Assembly (NCBI GenBank): GCA_019748195.1
Contig: JAIEPW010000010.1
Location: 1 to 56,822, forward strand
Source: Bryobacteraceae bacterium
GTDB taxonomy: Bacteria > Acidobacteriota > Terriglobia > Bryobacterales > Bryobacteraceae
Direction of reading: 5' to 3'
Length of the DNA: 56,822 bases
Position numbers and translations under genes: made by a program. Below, one piece after another: positions 34,160-43,619 of the stretch. Every line of letters begins with the position of its first letter. Within the stretch, counting starts at the first letter, position 1. A model generated the notes under the pieces. The model worked only from the letters and a program-made list of their open reading frames with translations, made no database searches and had not been told where the DNA came from.

Positions 34160-35308
34160 ATGAGCTTCTCGCCCGACGATTACCGGATCCACGATGCCGC
34201 GCAATTGCTGACGCCGGCGCTGATCCTGTACCCCGATTTCATCGATCACAACATCACCGTCACCCTGGACGCCCTCCACGGCGATGCTAACCGCTGGCGT
34301 CCACACGTCAAGACGGTGAAGCTGGAAAGCGTCATGCGGCGTTACGTGGAGCGCGGCATTCTGCAATGCAAGTGCTCCATAACCGCTGAGCTGGACGCCG
34401 CCTGCCGCGCCGGGATGCAGGATGTCGTTCTCGCGTATCCGGTTACCGGCGCCAACGCCCGCCGGGTCCTGGAAATCGCCGAGCGGCATCCCAGCGTGCG
34501 CATTTCCGTCCTGATCGAAACGCTGGCGCAGGCGAGGCAATGGGCCGGATCGCGCATCGGCATTTTCCTCGACCTGAATTCGGGTATGAACCGCACGGGA
34601 ATCGATCCCGAACATATCGAGGCGGTAGTCAAGCTGGCGCGGGAGCTTCCCGCGCTCGGGCTGGACCTGCGAGGCTTGCACTTCTACGACGGTCACGTGC
34701 GCGCGCCGTCCATGGAGGAACGCTGCAGGACCGCGCACGACGGATACAACCGGCTGCTGGGGCTGATCGCCGCGCTGGACACCGCGGGCGTCCAGGCGCC
34801 GGAAGTGATCACGTCGGGAACGCCGGCCTTCCCTTGCGGCGCGTCGTACTGGCCGTTCTCCGGCGGCGCGTTCCTCCATCGCGTATCCCCGGGGACAGTG
34901 GTCTTAAACGACCTCAGCAGTCTGTCTCAACTGCAGCAGCTCGATTACCGTCCCGCGGCGCTCGTGTTGGCCACCGTGGTGAGCCATCCGCTTCCGGGAA
35001 TCATCACCTGCGACGCCGGCCACAAGGCAGTGTCGGCGGATGAAGGCGTGCCCACCTGCGCGGTGATCGGGCGGCCGGACCTCGTTCCGCTCCGCCCCAG
35101 CGAGGAGCACCTGCCCATCGAAGTACCGCCGGGCTCGCCGGTTCCGGAGATCGGCGATCACCTGCTGCTGATCCCGCGCCACGTCTGCCCCACGGTGAAC
35201 TTATTCGATGACGCGGTGCTGGTGTCGGGAGGGCGAATCCGGGGATTGGACCGCGTCACCGCCCGCGGGCATGAGGCGCCGCTGCTGGCGGCTGCTTCGG
35301 CATCCTGA
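34160..35308 (+). CDS. D-threonine aldolase/D-serine dehydratase family PLP enzyme
   Basis: A 382-residue fold-type III PLP enzyme. The Schiff-base lysine lies in RPHVKTVK near residue 53. The metal-binding C-terminal motif is PRHVCPTVNL, and GLHFYDGH is typical of this family. It would cleave or dehydrate a D-beta-hydroxy amino acid with PLP and a divalent metal. The ATG at 34160 is 38 bases after the ATPase gene. Exact substrate cannot be told from sequence. Confidence 0.87.
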   Translation: MSFSPDDYRIHDAAQLLTPALILYPDFIDHNITVTLDALHGDANRWRPHVKTVKLESVMRRYVERGILQCKCSITAELDAACRAGMQDVVLAYPVTGANARRVLEIAERHPSVRISVLIETLAQARQWAGSRIGIFLDLNSGMNRTGIDPEHIEAVVKLARELPALGLDLRGLHFYDGHVRAPSMEERCRTAHDGYNRLLGLIAALDTAGVQAPEVITSGTPAFPCGASYWPFSGGAFLHRVSPGTVVLNDLSSLSQLQQLDYRPAALVLATVVSHPLPGIITCDAGHKAVSADEGVPTCAVIGRPDLVPLRPSEEHLPIEVPPGSPVPEIGDHLLLIPRHVCPTVNLFDDAVLVSGGRIRGLDRVTARGHEAPLLAAASAS

Positions 35309-35315
35309 CCAGAAA

Positions 35316-36323
35316 TTACCGGCCCACCACAAGCGAAGCGGGCTGCGGGGCCGAGGCCAGCACCTCGTCCTCAAACTCGTAGTCGGGCTTGGGAAACGGC
35401 TTGTGACGGACGTACCACTTGTAGGTCTCCTTCAGGCCGTCAGCGAACGGAACCGGCCGGAACTTGAGCACCCGCTGCGCCTTGGCGATCACCTGCGTGA
35501 TCGGAGCGATATCGAAGTAGGTCCCGAAATAGAGCTTCGGACCCATGGGATGGCCGCCCATGCGAATGATCCGCTGCCGGGGAATCCGCACCACCTGCGG
35601 CCTCTTGCCGCACGCCTCGGCGAACGCCTCCACGGCTTCTTCCTGAGACACCGGGCGCGGATTCGCGATGTTGAAAGCGTGTCCCACGGCGGCGGGCTCC
35701 TCCATCACGCGCAGGCACGCCCAAACCAGATCGTGCACATAGGCGAACTGCATCAGTCGCCTTCCGTCCCCGGGAAGAATCAGAGGGCGTCCGGCCCGCA
35801 GGCGGTCCCAGAAGAATGCCTCGCGGTAGTACGGATTCTCAGGTCCGTAAATGAACGGCGGCCGCAGGGTGACCACGGGCAGCTTGATCCGTTGATGCAG
35901 GCGGAACAGCGCCCGCTCGCTCATGGCCTTATTGCGGACATAGAGATCCGCGGCGTCATCCGGCGCCAGCGCATCGCCCTCGTGGTGATTCAGGCCATCG
36001 CCATAGGCCGCCACCGAGGACATGAAGATGTAGCGCTGCAGGTGATTTCCCGCCGCGGCGCGCACGGTCGCCTCCACGTGAGAAGCGGTGGTGCCGCGCT
36101 CCCAGTCGTAGACGTTGTCGAACACGACGGCGAACTTCTTGCCCGCCAGCGCCGCCTTCACCGCGTCCGGATCGTTGCGGTCCGCGATCAGGTTGCCCAC
36201 CTTGCGGCCGAACGGATGCTTCGGCTTGCGATGCAGGATGGTCACATCATGTCCGGCCTTCACCAACTGCTGAACCAGCAGACGGCCGACAAACAGCGTT
36301 CCTCCAATAACCAGAACGTTCAT
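35316..36323 (-). CDS. NAD-dependent epimerase/dehydratase family protein
   Basis: A 335-residue extended short-chain dehydrogenase. The dinucleotide motif VIGGTLFVGRLL is at the N terminus, a serine segment YIFMSSVAAYG follows, and the catalytic pair is probably in YVRNKAMSE. The substrate domain has RPPFIYGP. Members act on nucleotide sugars or related alcohols. It follows the inositol-phosphate synthase gene by 13 bases in the same direction, so a joint role in inositol or sugar metabolism is likely but unproven. Confidence 0.85.
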   Translation of the reverse strand: MNVLVIGGTLFVGRLLVQQLVKAGHDVTILHRKPKHPFGRKVGNLIADRNDPDAVKAALAGKKFAVVFDNVYDWERGTTASHVEATVRAAAGNHLQRYIFMSSVAAYGDGLNHHEGDALAPDDAADLYVRNKAMSERALFRLHQRIKLPVVTLRPPFIYGPENPYYREAFFWDRLRAGRPLILPGDGRRLMQFAYVHDLVWACLRVMEEPAAVGHAFNIANPRPVSQEEAVEAFAEACGKRPQVVRIPRQRIIRMGGHPMGPKLYFGTYFDIAPITQVIAKAQRVLKFRPVPFADGLKETYKWYVRHKPFPKPDYEFEDEVLASAPQPASLVVGR

Positions 36324-36336
36324 GCGTCAGATTTCG

Positions 36337-37653
36337 TCAGTCGTAATATTCGAGACCCAAATGGGTGATGAGATCTTCGCCCCGCATCCAGCGCAGAGTG
36401 TTTTTCAGCTTCATTAACTGGATGAAGATGTCGTGTTCGGGATACAGCCCGGGCGCCGTCATGGGCGCCTTGAAATAGAAAGAGAGCCATTCCTGGACGC
36501 CCTTCATGCCGGCGCGCTGCGCCAGGTCGAGGAACAGGACCAGGTCCAGCACCAGCGGCGCCGCCAGAATCGAATCCCTGCACAGGAAATCCACCTTGAT
36601 CTGCATCGGGTAGCCGAGCCACCCGAAGATGTCGATGTTGTCCCAGCCTTCCTTGGCGTCGCCCCGCGGCGGATAATAGTTGATGCGCACCGCGTGATAC
36701 AGCTTGCCGTAAAGATCCGGATACAGGTGCGGCTGCAGGATCTGGTCCAGCACGCTGAGCTTGGTCTCCTCCTTGGTCTTGAACGAGCCCGGATCTTCCA
36801 GAACCTCGCCGTCGCGATTGCCCAGGATGTTGGTGGAAAACCAGCCTTCGATGCCCAGCATGCGCGCCTTGAAGCCCGGCGCGAGCAGCGTCTTCATGAA
36901 CGTCTGGCCGGTCTTGAAGTCCTTGCCGCAGATGGGAATATTGCGCTCCCGAGCCAGATCGAGCAGCGCCGGGACGTCCGTGGTGAGATTCGGAGCGCCG
37001 TTGGCGAACGGAACTCCGGACATCAACGCCGCGTAAGCGTAAATCTGGCTGGGGGCGATGCCGGGATCGTTTGCGGCCAGCCCTTTTTCAAACGATTCCA
37101 GCGTCTGGTGCACCGCGCCGGGCTTGTGGAACACCTCCGTGGAGCCGCACCAGATCATCACCATGCGGGCGCACTGGTTTTCCTCGCGAAACCGGCGGAT
37201 ATCCTCGATGAGCGCCTGCGCGCGCTCCATTCGCGATCCCTTCTTCACGTTGGGACCGTCGATGCGCTTCACGTAATCGTGCTCGAACACCGCCTTCATC
37301 GGCTTGACGGCTTCGAGCGGACCCCGCACCTTTTCGAGAAGCGAAGTCTCCAGGACCTTGGCCTTGGAGGCGGCCTCGAACGCGTTGTCCTCGAAGATGT
37401 CCCAGCCCCCAATCACCAGATCCTCCAGCCTCGACAGCGGCACGAAGTCGTGAATCAGAGGAGAGCGGTTGTCGGTACGCTTGCCCAGCCGGATCGTCGC
37501 CATCTGAGTGAGCGAGCCGACCGGCCTGGCGAGGCCCATCTTGATGGCCTCGACGCCGGCCAGGAACGTGGTGGTAACCGCGCCGATGCCGGGAATCAAG
37601 ACGCCCAGCTTGCCGTCGGCCGGCGCAAGGCGTACGTTTTCCTTGTTTTGCAA
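36337..37653 (-). CDS. myo-Inositol-1-phosphate synthase
   Basis: A 438-residue enzyme converting glucose-6-phosphate to inositol-1-phosphate with NAD. The N-terminal nucleotide fold is KLGVLIPGIGAVTTTF. Conserved core segments are WDIFEDNAFEAA, GKDFKTGQTFMKT, and SFKTKEETKLSVLD with YYPPRGDAKEGWDNIDIFGW. The frame begins at a TTG (37653) with a GGGAG site 12 bases upstream; no ATG exists before the conserved region. It suggests inositol lipids or inositol-based solutes in this organism. Confidence 0.92.
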   Translation of the reverse strand: MQNKENVRLAPADGKLGVLIPGIGAVTTTFLAGVEAIKMGLARPVGSLTQMATIRLGKRTDNRSPLIHDFVPLSRLEDLVIGGWDIFEDNAFEAASKAKVLETSLLEKVRGPLEAVKPMKAVFEHDYVKRIDGPNVKKGSRMERAQALIEDIRRFREENQCARMVMIWCGSTEVFHKPGAVHQTLESFEKGLAANDPGIAPSQIYAYAALMSGVPFANGAPNLTTDVPALLDLARERNIPICGKDFKTGQTFMKTLLAPGFKARMLGIEGWFSTNILGNRDGEVLEDPGSFKTKEETKLSVLDQILQPHLYPDLYGKLYHAVRINYYPPRGDAKEGWDNIDIFGWLGYPMQIKVDFLCRDSILAAPLVLDLVLFLDLAQRAGMKGVQEWLSFYFKAPMTAPGLYPEHDIFIQLMKLKNTLRWMRGEDLITHLGLEYYD

Positions 37654-37771
37654 AACTCGAGAAACTCCCTTTCGAAATCCACCGGCTTTTACCGCACGAC
37701 AGGCAGTGGGGAGGATTGGAGCCTACCTAGGTTATACTAGCATCCGGATGACGGGTCGCGCGACGTCAACA

Positions 37772-38521
37772 ATGCAAGCCCTGCTGGTGGACGATGAGCA
37801 ACTGGCCAGCGATGAGCTGGCGTATCTTCTGAAGCAGCACGCCGACATCGAAGTGGTGGCCACGGCGAATAACGGCCTGGATGCGGTCCGCCTGATCGAG
37901 GAACTGCAGCCCGATCTGGTGTTCATCGACGTTCAGATGCCGGGACTCGACGGGCTCGGCGTGATCCGCGAACTCCGCGAAAAAGACATCCCGCTGCCTT
38001 ATTTCATTCTGGCGACAGCCTATGATCAATACGCCGTCGACGCGTTCCGGTGGGAGGCTCTCGATTACCTGCTGAAGCCCGTGGAAGCGGAGCGGCTGGC
38101 CATCGCCGTGGAGCGGGCGCGCAAGGTGATCGCCGAAAAAACGCGGACGGCGGAAGCCGCCCCCGCGCCCCGCCCTGCCCTGCAGCGAACCAAGCTGCTG
38201 GTGCGCAGCCAGAACCGCAACTTCATCGTCGACGCCCAGGACGTCATCTACGCGACCATCGACGACGGGCTGATTACCGTGGTCACCACCGCGCTCGAAG
38301 GCCAGAGCAACTACCGGACCATCGAGGAATTGCAGTCGAACCTCGATCCGGATACTTTCTGGCGCGTGCACCGTTCCTATCTGGTGAACATCCACCGCAT
38401 TAAGGAAGTGATTCCCTGGTTCAAATCCAGTTATCAGTTGCGCATGGATGACCGCAAGCAGACCGAAATCCCGGTCAGCCGGGTCCAGACCAAGCGCTTG
38501 CGCAGCCTGCTGAAACTGTAG
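37772..38521 (+). CDS. LytTR-family response regulator
   Basis: A 249-residue two-domain regulator. The receiver domain has VDDEQ, the phospho-Asp in LVFIDVQMPGLDG, and a conserved Lys in DYLLKPVE. A linker of about 25 residues leads to a LytTR DNA-binding domain (FIVDAQDVIYATIDDGL; FWRVHRSYLVNIHRIKEV). ATG at 37772 gives the compact start MQALLVDDE; an in-frame ATG at 37748 is possible. No histidine kinase is encoded nearby. It precedes the esterase/ligase operon by 53 bases and may control it. Confidence 0.9.
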   Translation: MQALLVDDEQLASDELAYLLKQHADIEVVATANNGLDAVRLIEELQPDLVFIDVQMPGLDGLGVIRELREKDIPLPYFILATAYDQYAVDAFRWEALDYLLKPVEAERLAIAVERARKVIAEKTRTAEAAPAPRPALQRTKLLVRSQNRNFIVDAQDVIYATIDDGLITVVTTALEGQSNYRTIEELQSNLDPDTFWRVHRSYLVNIHRIKEVIPWFKSSYQLRMDDRKQTEIPVSRVQTKRLRSLLKL

Positions 38522-38574
38522 ACGCGCGCCCGCTTGCGAACGGCGTGCGCGATCTCCGACAATCAGAAGTCCAC

Positions 38575-39279
38575 ATGAATCGCGAATATCACAAGTGGTA
38601 CAGCCCCAACCTCGGGCGGGAAATGGAATTGCTTGTCTTCGGCCATGCCGGAAACCCCGTTGTGGTGTTTCCGACTTCCATGGGCCGGTTCTACGATTAC
38701 GAAGACCGCAACATGATTCGTCTCATCGGCGGGCACTATGAGAACGGCTGGACCCAGACGTTCTGCGTGGACAGCGTCGACAAGGAGAGCTGGTACAACA
38801 AGCAGGCACATCCTTCGGCTCGCGCCGCGCGGCACAACCAGTATGACGCCTACATGTACCAGGAAGTGATCCCCTTCATCCGGGCGCGCAATCCCAATCC
38901 GATTACGGTGACCGGATGCAGTTTCGGCGGTTACCACACCCTGAACTTCGCCTTGCGGCATCCCGACGTGGTGTCGCGGGCGGTGAGCATGAGCGGCGCG
39001 TTCGACGTTCACCAGTTCTCCAACGGCCATTACGACGAGGGCTTCTACTTCAATTGCCCGCCCGATTTCCTGCCCAACCTGTCCGACCCCTGGTATCTGG
39101 AGCGTTACCGGCGGATGCACCTGGTACTGGGCGTCGGCGAGCACGACATCTGCCTGGCGGACAACGTCCGCATGGCCGGGATTCTGGATCGCAAAAACAT
39201 CCCCCACGAACTGGACATCTGGGGCGGTTATCCGCACGACTGGCCGTTGTGGGAGCAGATGGTGCTGAAGTTCTTTTGA
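38575..39279 (+). CDS. Esterase-family alpha/beta hydrolase (EstD-like)
   Basis: A 234-residue alpha/beta hydrolase without a signal peptide. The nucleophile elbow is GCSFGGYH (Ser near residue 115). The likely acid is in GVGEHDICLAD and the His is in GYPHDWPLW. Such Esterase-D/PF00756 proteins hydrolyse thioesters, formyl esters or acyl chains. It is the first gene of a five-gene plus-strand operon with peptide-bond-forming enzymes, 12 bases ahead of the ATP-grasp gene, so it may release or trim a product. Confidence 0.85.
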   Translation: MNREYHKWYSPNLGREMELLVFGHAGNPVVVFPTSMGRFYDYEDRNMIRLIGGHYENGWTQTFCVDSVDKESWYNKQAHPSARAARHNQYDAYMYQEVIPFIRARNPNPITVTGCSFGGYHTLNFALRHPDVVSRAVSMSGAFDVHQFSNGHYDEGFYFNCPPDFLPNLSDPWYLERYRRMHLVLGVGEHDICLADNVRMAGILDRKNIPHELDIWGGYPHDWPLWEQMVLKFF

Positions 39280-39291
39280 TCAGAGGATGCA

Positions 39292-40251
39292 ATGAAGAAA
39301 ATTGGCGTAATTTACGGCATGGAAAGCACGTTCCCCTTCGCGCTGGTGGAGCGGATCAACTCAATGCGCGTCGAGGGCGTGATGGCGGAGAGCCTGGTGG
39401 TGGGAGGCGTGCGAATGGACCAGCCCTCGCCCTACCGCGTGATCATCGACCGCATTTCCCAGGACATCCAGTTCTACCGGGCGTACCTGAAGCTGGCGGC
39501 GATGAACGGCGCCACCGTCATCAACAATCCGTTCTGGTGGACCGCCGACGACAAGTTCTTCAATTACGCCCTGGCGGCGAAGCTGGGCATCGCCATTCCG
39601 CCCACCGTGCTACTGCCCCATAAGAGCCATCCGCCGGGGACTTCCGAGCGCTCCATGCGCAACCTGCAGTATCCCCTCGACTGGGACGAAATCTTCAGCT
39701 ACATCGGCTTCCCCGCGTTTCTGAAACCCTATTCGGGCGGCGGCTGGAAGAACGTGTTCAAGGTGGATAATCCGGCCGAGTTCTTCGAAGCCTATGACCA
39801 GACCGGCGACCTGTGCATGACCCTGCAGCGCGGCGTCAACTTCACCGAGTACTACCGCTGCTACGTGGTGGGCCAGAGCAAGGTCCACATCATGCCTTAC
39901 GAGCCGCGCAACCCCCATCATCTGCGTTACGTGCACGATCACCCGGGCGTGGAGCCGCGGTTGCACGCGCGCATGGTCAACGACTGCCTGACGATCTGCC
40001 GCGCGCTGGGATACGATTTGAATACGGTGGAGTTCGCCGTGGAGAATGGGATTCCGTACGCCATCGACTTTCTGAATCCGGCGCCGGACGCGGACCTGCA
40101 CTCCGTGGGTCCCAAGAACTTCGCGTGGATCGTGGATGCGGTGGCCGAATTCGCGGTGGAAGAGGCGATGCGGGCGCCGAAGCCGATCGAGTTGAAATGG
40201 GCTCGCCTGCTGGACCAGAAGCCGCACGGCGCAGCCGGCGGAGGAGCTTGA
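39292..40251 (+). CDS. ATP-grasp ligase (RimK/D-Ala ligase-like)
   Basis: A 319-residue ATP-grasp protein. Visible elements are the N-terminal MKKIGVIYGMESTFP, an ATP-binding lysine strand FPAFLKPYSGGGWKNV, and the metal-binding core NTVEFAVENGIPYAIDFLNP. The fold joins a carboxylate, through an acyl phosphate, to an amine. It sits between the esterase and the GCS2 ligase with gaps of 12 and 2 bases. Substrates are unknown. The last residues are a low-complexity Gly/Ala tail. Confidence 0.85.
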   Translation: MKKIGVIYGMESTFPFALVERINSMRVEGVMAESLVVGGVRMDQPSPYRVIIDRISQDIQFYRAYLKLAAMNGATVINNPFWWTADDKFFNYALAAKLGIAIPPTVLLPHKSHPPGTSERSMRNLQYPLDWDEIFSYIGFPAFLKPYSGGGWKNVFKVDNPAEFFEAYDQTGDLCMTLQRGVNFTEYYRCYVVGQSKVHIMPYEPRNPHHLRYVHDHPGVEPRLHARMVNDCLTICRALGYDLNTVEFAVENGIPYAIDFLNPAPDADLHSVGPKNFAWIVDAVAEFAVEEAMRAPKPIELKWARLLDQKPHGAAGGGA

Positions 40252-40253
40252 CC

Positions 40254-41387
40254 ATGCCGCGTCCCAGTTTCACCCTCGGCATCGAGGAAGAGTACCAGAC
40301 CATCGACCCGGTCAGCCGCGACCTGCGGTCGCACATCGGCGCCGAATTCATCTCCAAGGGCAAGATGGTCCTGAAGGAACTGGTGAAGGCGGAAATGCAC
40401 CAGTCCGTGGTGGAGGTGGGCACGCCGATTTGCCGCAACGTGCGGGAGGCGCGGATCGAAATCGGAAAGCTGCGGCGGGCCATCATCGATCTGGCGCACG
40501 ACAACGGCTTGCGCATCGCCGCCGCGGGAACGCACCCCTTCGCGGATTGGCGCAAGCAGGAGATCTACCCGGACGAGCGCTACGAAAACATCGTCAACGA
40601 CATGAAGATGGTGGCTCGCGCCAACCTGATCTTCGGGCTGCATGTGCACGTGGGCGTGGAGGACCGGGAGACCGCTATCCACCTGATGAACACCGCCCGC
40701 TACTTCCTGCCGCATATCCTCGCCCTTTCCACCAATTCGCCGTTCTGGATGGGCATGGACACGGGGCTGAAAAGCTACCGCTGCAAGGTGTTCGACAAGT
40801 TCCCGAGGACCAACATCCCGGATTACTTCCCGAGCTGGGGGGAGTTTGAAAACTTCGTCAACCTGCTGATCAAGACCAACTGCATCGACAACGCCAAGAA
40901 GATCTGGTGGGATGTCCGGCCGCACCCCAACTTCTCCACCCTGGAATTCCGGATTTCGGACATTCCCATGCTGGTGGATGAAACCATCGCCATCGCGGCA
41001 TTAATACAAGCGACAGTGGCCAAGCTGTATAAGCTGTACGAGGCCAATCAGGGGTACCGGCTGTACCGGCGGGCCCTGATCATGGAAAACAAGTGGCGCG
41101 CGGCGCGGTACGGAATCGAAGGGAAGCTGATCGACTTCGGCAAGCAGACCGAAGTGCCTTTCCGCGACCTGATGGAAGAGTACCTGGAGTTCGTGGACGA
41201 CGTGCTGGACGAACTGGGCTCCCGGCGCGAGGTGAATTTTATTCGCACCATGCTGGACATGGGCAGCGGCGCCGACCGGCAACTGAAAGTTTTCCGGGAA
41301 ACGGGCGATCTGACAAAGGTAGTGGACTACATCATTGAACAGACCGAGATGTCGTCCTTTATTCCGGCGGAAGTAGGTGTAGGGTAG
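40254..41387 (+). CDS. GCS2-family carboxylate-amine ligase (YbdK-like)
   Basis: A 377-residue ligase of the glutamate-cysteine ligase type 2 family. Characteristic motifs are GIEEEYQTIDP near the N terminus, VEVGTPIC, AAAGTHPFADW and FGLHVHVGVEDRE. These enzymes form a peptide-like bond using ATP, and many have unknown substrates. The ATG at 40254 is two bases after the ATP-grasp stop, indicating tight coupling. The frame continues upstream only as a shadow. No glutathione synthetase is nearby. Confidence 0.9.
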   Translation: MPRPSFTLGIEEEYQTIDPVSRDLRSHIGAEFISKGKMVLKELVKAEMHQSVVEVGTPICRNVREARIEIGKLRRAIIDLAHDNGLRIAAAGTHPFADWRKQEIYPDERYENIVNDMKMVARANLIFGLHVHVGVEDRETAIHLMNTARYFLPHILALSTNSPFWMGMDTGLKSYRCKVFDKFPRTNIPDYFPSWGEFENFVNLLIKTNCIDNAKKIWWDVRPHPNFSTLEFRISDIPMLVDETIAIAALIQATVAKLYKLYEANQGYRLYRRALIMENKWRAARYGIEGKLIDFGKQTEVPFRDLMEEYLEFVDDVLDELGSRREVNFIRTMLDMGSGADRQLKVFRETGDLTKVVDYIIEQTEMSSFIPAEVGVG

Positions 41388-41443
41388 AGCGGCGGGGGCC
41401 GCGCCGGCAACCCCGGAGCGGCTGGCCCCGGCTGAGAAAATCG

Positions 41444-42460
41444 ATGAGAGACTTAACGACGCACGCGTTTGATCCCGAGTTGAGCGAGGGCGCGCACAAC
41501 GCGGTTCAGGTTTGCCTCCGTATCCAGCCCCACGAGAAAGTCACCGTGATCGCCGATGAGGCGTGCCTGGATATCGCCGCCAGCCTGGTGGCGGAGCTCG
41601 AGGAAATGGACGTTGTTTACAACACGTTCGTTCTCGAGGACTATGCTCCCCGCCCGCACACGGAGATGCCCAAGCCGGTGCTCGAGGACCTGGAGTCGAG
41701 TCATGTCAGCATCTACACGGTGCAGGCGCAGACCAACGAATTGCGCACTCGCATCCAGATGACCGACGTGGTGAACCGCCGCGAGATCCGGCACGCGCAC
41801 ATGGTCAACATCGAGCGCCGGATCATGCTGGAAGGCATGCGCGCCGATTTCCTGAAGGTGGACGCCCTCAGCGTGAAGGTCTGGGAAATCGGCACCGCCG
41901 CGCAGCAGATCCGCGCCTGCACCCCCGCCGGCACCAACATCATCGCCGACCTGAACAAGGGCTACCGCTGGGTGAAAACCAGCGGCATCATTTCCACGCG
42001 CAAATGGGGCAACCTGCCCGGTGGCGAAGTGTTCACCACGCCCGGCGAGGTGAACGGCGTCTTCGTCATCGATGGCGTCGTGGGCGACTACCTCTGCGCC
42101 AAGTACGGCGATCTGAAGGACGCCCCCCTCACTCTGCATATCCGCGAGAATCGCCTGGTGGGCGCCGAAAGCGACAACAAGGAACTGCGCGACGAGTTCT
42201 GGGCCTATACCCATACCGACGAGAACTCCGACCGCGTGGGCGAGTTCGCCATCGGCACCAACCTCGCGTTGAAAGACGTCTGCGGCAACATCCTGCAGGA
42301 CGAAAAAATCCCCGGCATCCACATCGCCTTCGGCAATCCCTACGGATTCCACACCGGAGCGGACTGGTATTCGTCCACCCACATCGACGTGGTTGGCCGC
42401 CGGTTCGACATCTGGGCCGATGACCATCAGATCATGCGCTCGGGGAATTTCCTCATCTAG
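41444..42460 (+). CDS. M29-like aminopeptidase
   Basis: A 338-residue protein with the features of thermophilic (M29) aminopeptidases. Two glutamates lie in GGEVFTTPGE and RVGEFAIGTN, histidines in IPGIHIAFGN and SSTHIDVV, and an acidic DIWADD follows; these are the usual dimetal ligands. It would remove an N-terminal residue from a small peptide. It sits inside the ligase operon, 56 bases after the GCS2 gene and 1 base before the next gene, suggesting editing or maturation of the product. Confidence 0.85.
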   Translation: MRDLTTHAFDPELSEGAHNAVQVCLRIQPHEKVTVIADEACLDIAASLVAELEEMDVVYNTFVLEDYAPRPHTEMPKPVLEDLESSHVSIYTVQAQTNELRTRIQMTDVVNRREIRHAHMVNIERRIMLEGMRADFLKVDALSVKVWEIGTAAQQIRACTPAGTNIIADLNKGYRWVKTSGIISTRKWGNLPGGEVFTTPGEVNGVFVIDGVVGDYLCAKYGDLKDAPLTLHIRENRLVGAESDNKELRDEFWAYTHTDENSDRVGEFAIGTNLALKDVCGNILQDEKIPGIHIAFGNPYGFHTGADWYSSTHIDVVGRRFDIWADDHQIMRSGNFLI

Positions 42461-42461
42461 C

Positions 42462-43616
42462 ATGATCGACTCCTATCGCCGCGACTTCAATCGCCGCTTC
42501 CAACCGGACCTCTACACGAAGTTTCTGCGGCGCCTGGATGAATCCACGGGCGCTCATGTCGATTTCCGTAACTCGGAAACTCCCTGCTTCTTCACCGGCG
42601 CCTTGCTCGACCGGATCGCCGCGTACGGAATCGAGCTGACCCGGCAGTTGATGGACAGCCCGGAATACCTGAAGCGTTCGCTCGACACCATTCCCCCGGA
42701 GTTCCACGCGCCCGGCGATCCGGGACGTCCCTTGTTCCTGGTGATCGACTTTGGGCTCGACGCCGCCCACGAGCCCAAGCTCGTCGAGATCCAGGCGTTC
42801 CCTTCCCTGTACGCGTACCATCCGCATCTGGCCGACGTGTATCGCGAGGTCTACGGGCTCGACCCGGAATTAAAAAACTACCTCGGGGGCCTCGAGGACG
42901 GCAGCTACCGTGAGATCCTCGGGCGCGCGGTGCTGGGCCATCACAAGCCCGCCGACGTGATCCTGACCGACATCCACCCCGAGCAGCAGAAGACGTATCC
43001 CGACTTCCTACTGACCGCCCGGGATTTCGGTATCCGGATCGCCTGCATCTCCAAACTGGAGAAGCGCGGCCGCAAGTTGTACTTCGAGGGCCGCCCCGTC
43101 GAGCGCATCTACAACCGCGCCATCGTCGATGAGCTCGTCCGCAAGCAGGTGCGGCTGCCCTTCGATTACCGCGATGAGCTCGACGTCGAGTGGGCCGGGC
43201 ATCCGAACTGGTACTTCCGCATTTCCAAGTTCTCCATACCCTTTCTGAATCACGTCTCCGTGCCCAAGACCTTTTTCCTGGATCAAGTGCGGGACCTGCC
43301 CGAGAATCTGGACCGTTGGGTGCTGAAACCGCTGTTCTCTTTCGCCGGTCTCGGCGTGATCGTCGGTCCCACCCGCGCGGAAATCGATGCCGTGCAGGAC
43401 CGCGCCAACTATATCCTGCAGGAGCGGGTCGACTTCGCCCCGGTGATCGAGACGCCGCACGGGCCCACCAAGGCCGAAATCCGCATGATGTACGTCTGGG
43501 ACCGCGAGATCGTGCCCATGACCACCATCATCCGCATGGGACGCGGCAAGCAGATGGGCGTCGATCACAACAAGAACATGGAGTGGGTGGGCGCGTCGGC
43601 CGGTTTCTGGATCTAG
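42462..43616 (+). CDS. ATP-grasp-like (glutathionylspermidine synthase-type) protein
   Basis: A 384-residue protein. The C-terminal half has an ATP-grasp pattern: RWVLKPLFSFAGLGVIVG as the nucleotide-binding strand, NYILQERVDFAPVI, and KAEIRMMYVWD. The N-terminal half has LVIDFGLDAAHEPKLVEIQAF, which resembles the carboxylate-binding part of circularly permuted ligases. It is the last gene of the five-gene operon. Together with the first ATP-grasp protein and GCS2 ligase it makes three amide-ligase candidates in a row. Its exact family assignment is uncertain. Confidence 0.72.
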   Translation: MIDSYRRDFNRRFQPDLYTKFLRRLDESTGAHVDFRNSETPCFFTGALLDRIAAYGIELTRQLMDSPEYLKRSLDTIPPEFHAPGDPGRPLFLVIDFGLDAAHEPKLVEIQAFPSLYAYHPHLADVYREVYGLDPELKNYLGGLEDGSYREILGRAVLGHHKPADVILTDIHPEQQKTYPDFLLTARDFGIRIACISKLEKRGRKLYFEGRPVERIYNRAIVDELVRKQVRLPFDYRDELDVEWAGHPNWYFRISKFSIPFLNHVSVPKTFFLDQVRDLPENLDRWVLKPLFSFAGLGVIVGPTRAEIDAVQDRANYILQERVDFAPVIETPHGPTKAEIRMMYVWDREIVPMTTIIRMGRGKQMGVDHNKNMEWVGASAGFWI

Positions 43617-43619
43617 CCC

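Noticed and set aside
40254-41387. Glutathione biosynthesis assignment for the GCS2 gene
   Set aside because: No glutathione synthetase or thiol-pathway partner is present, and YbdK-like members act on varied or unknown substrates.
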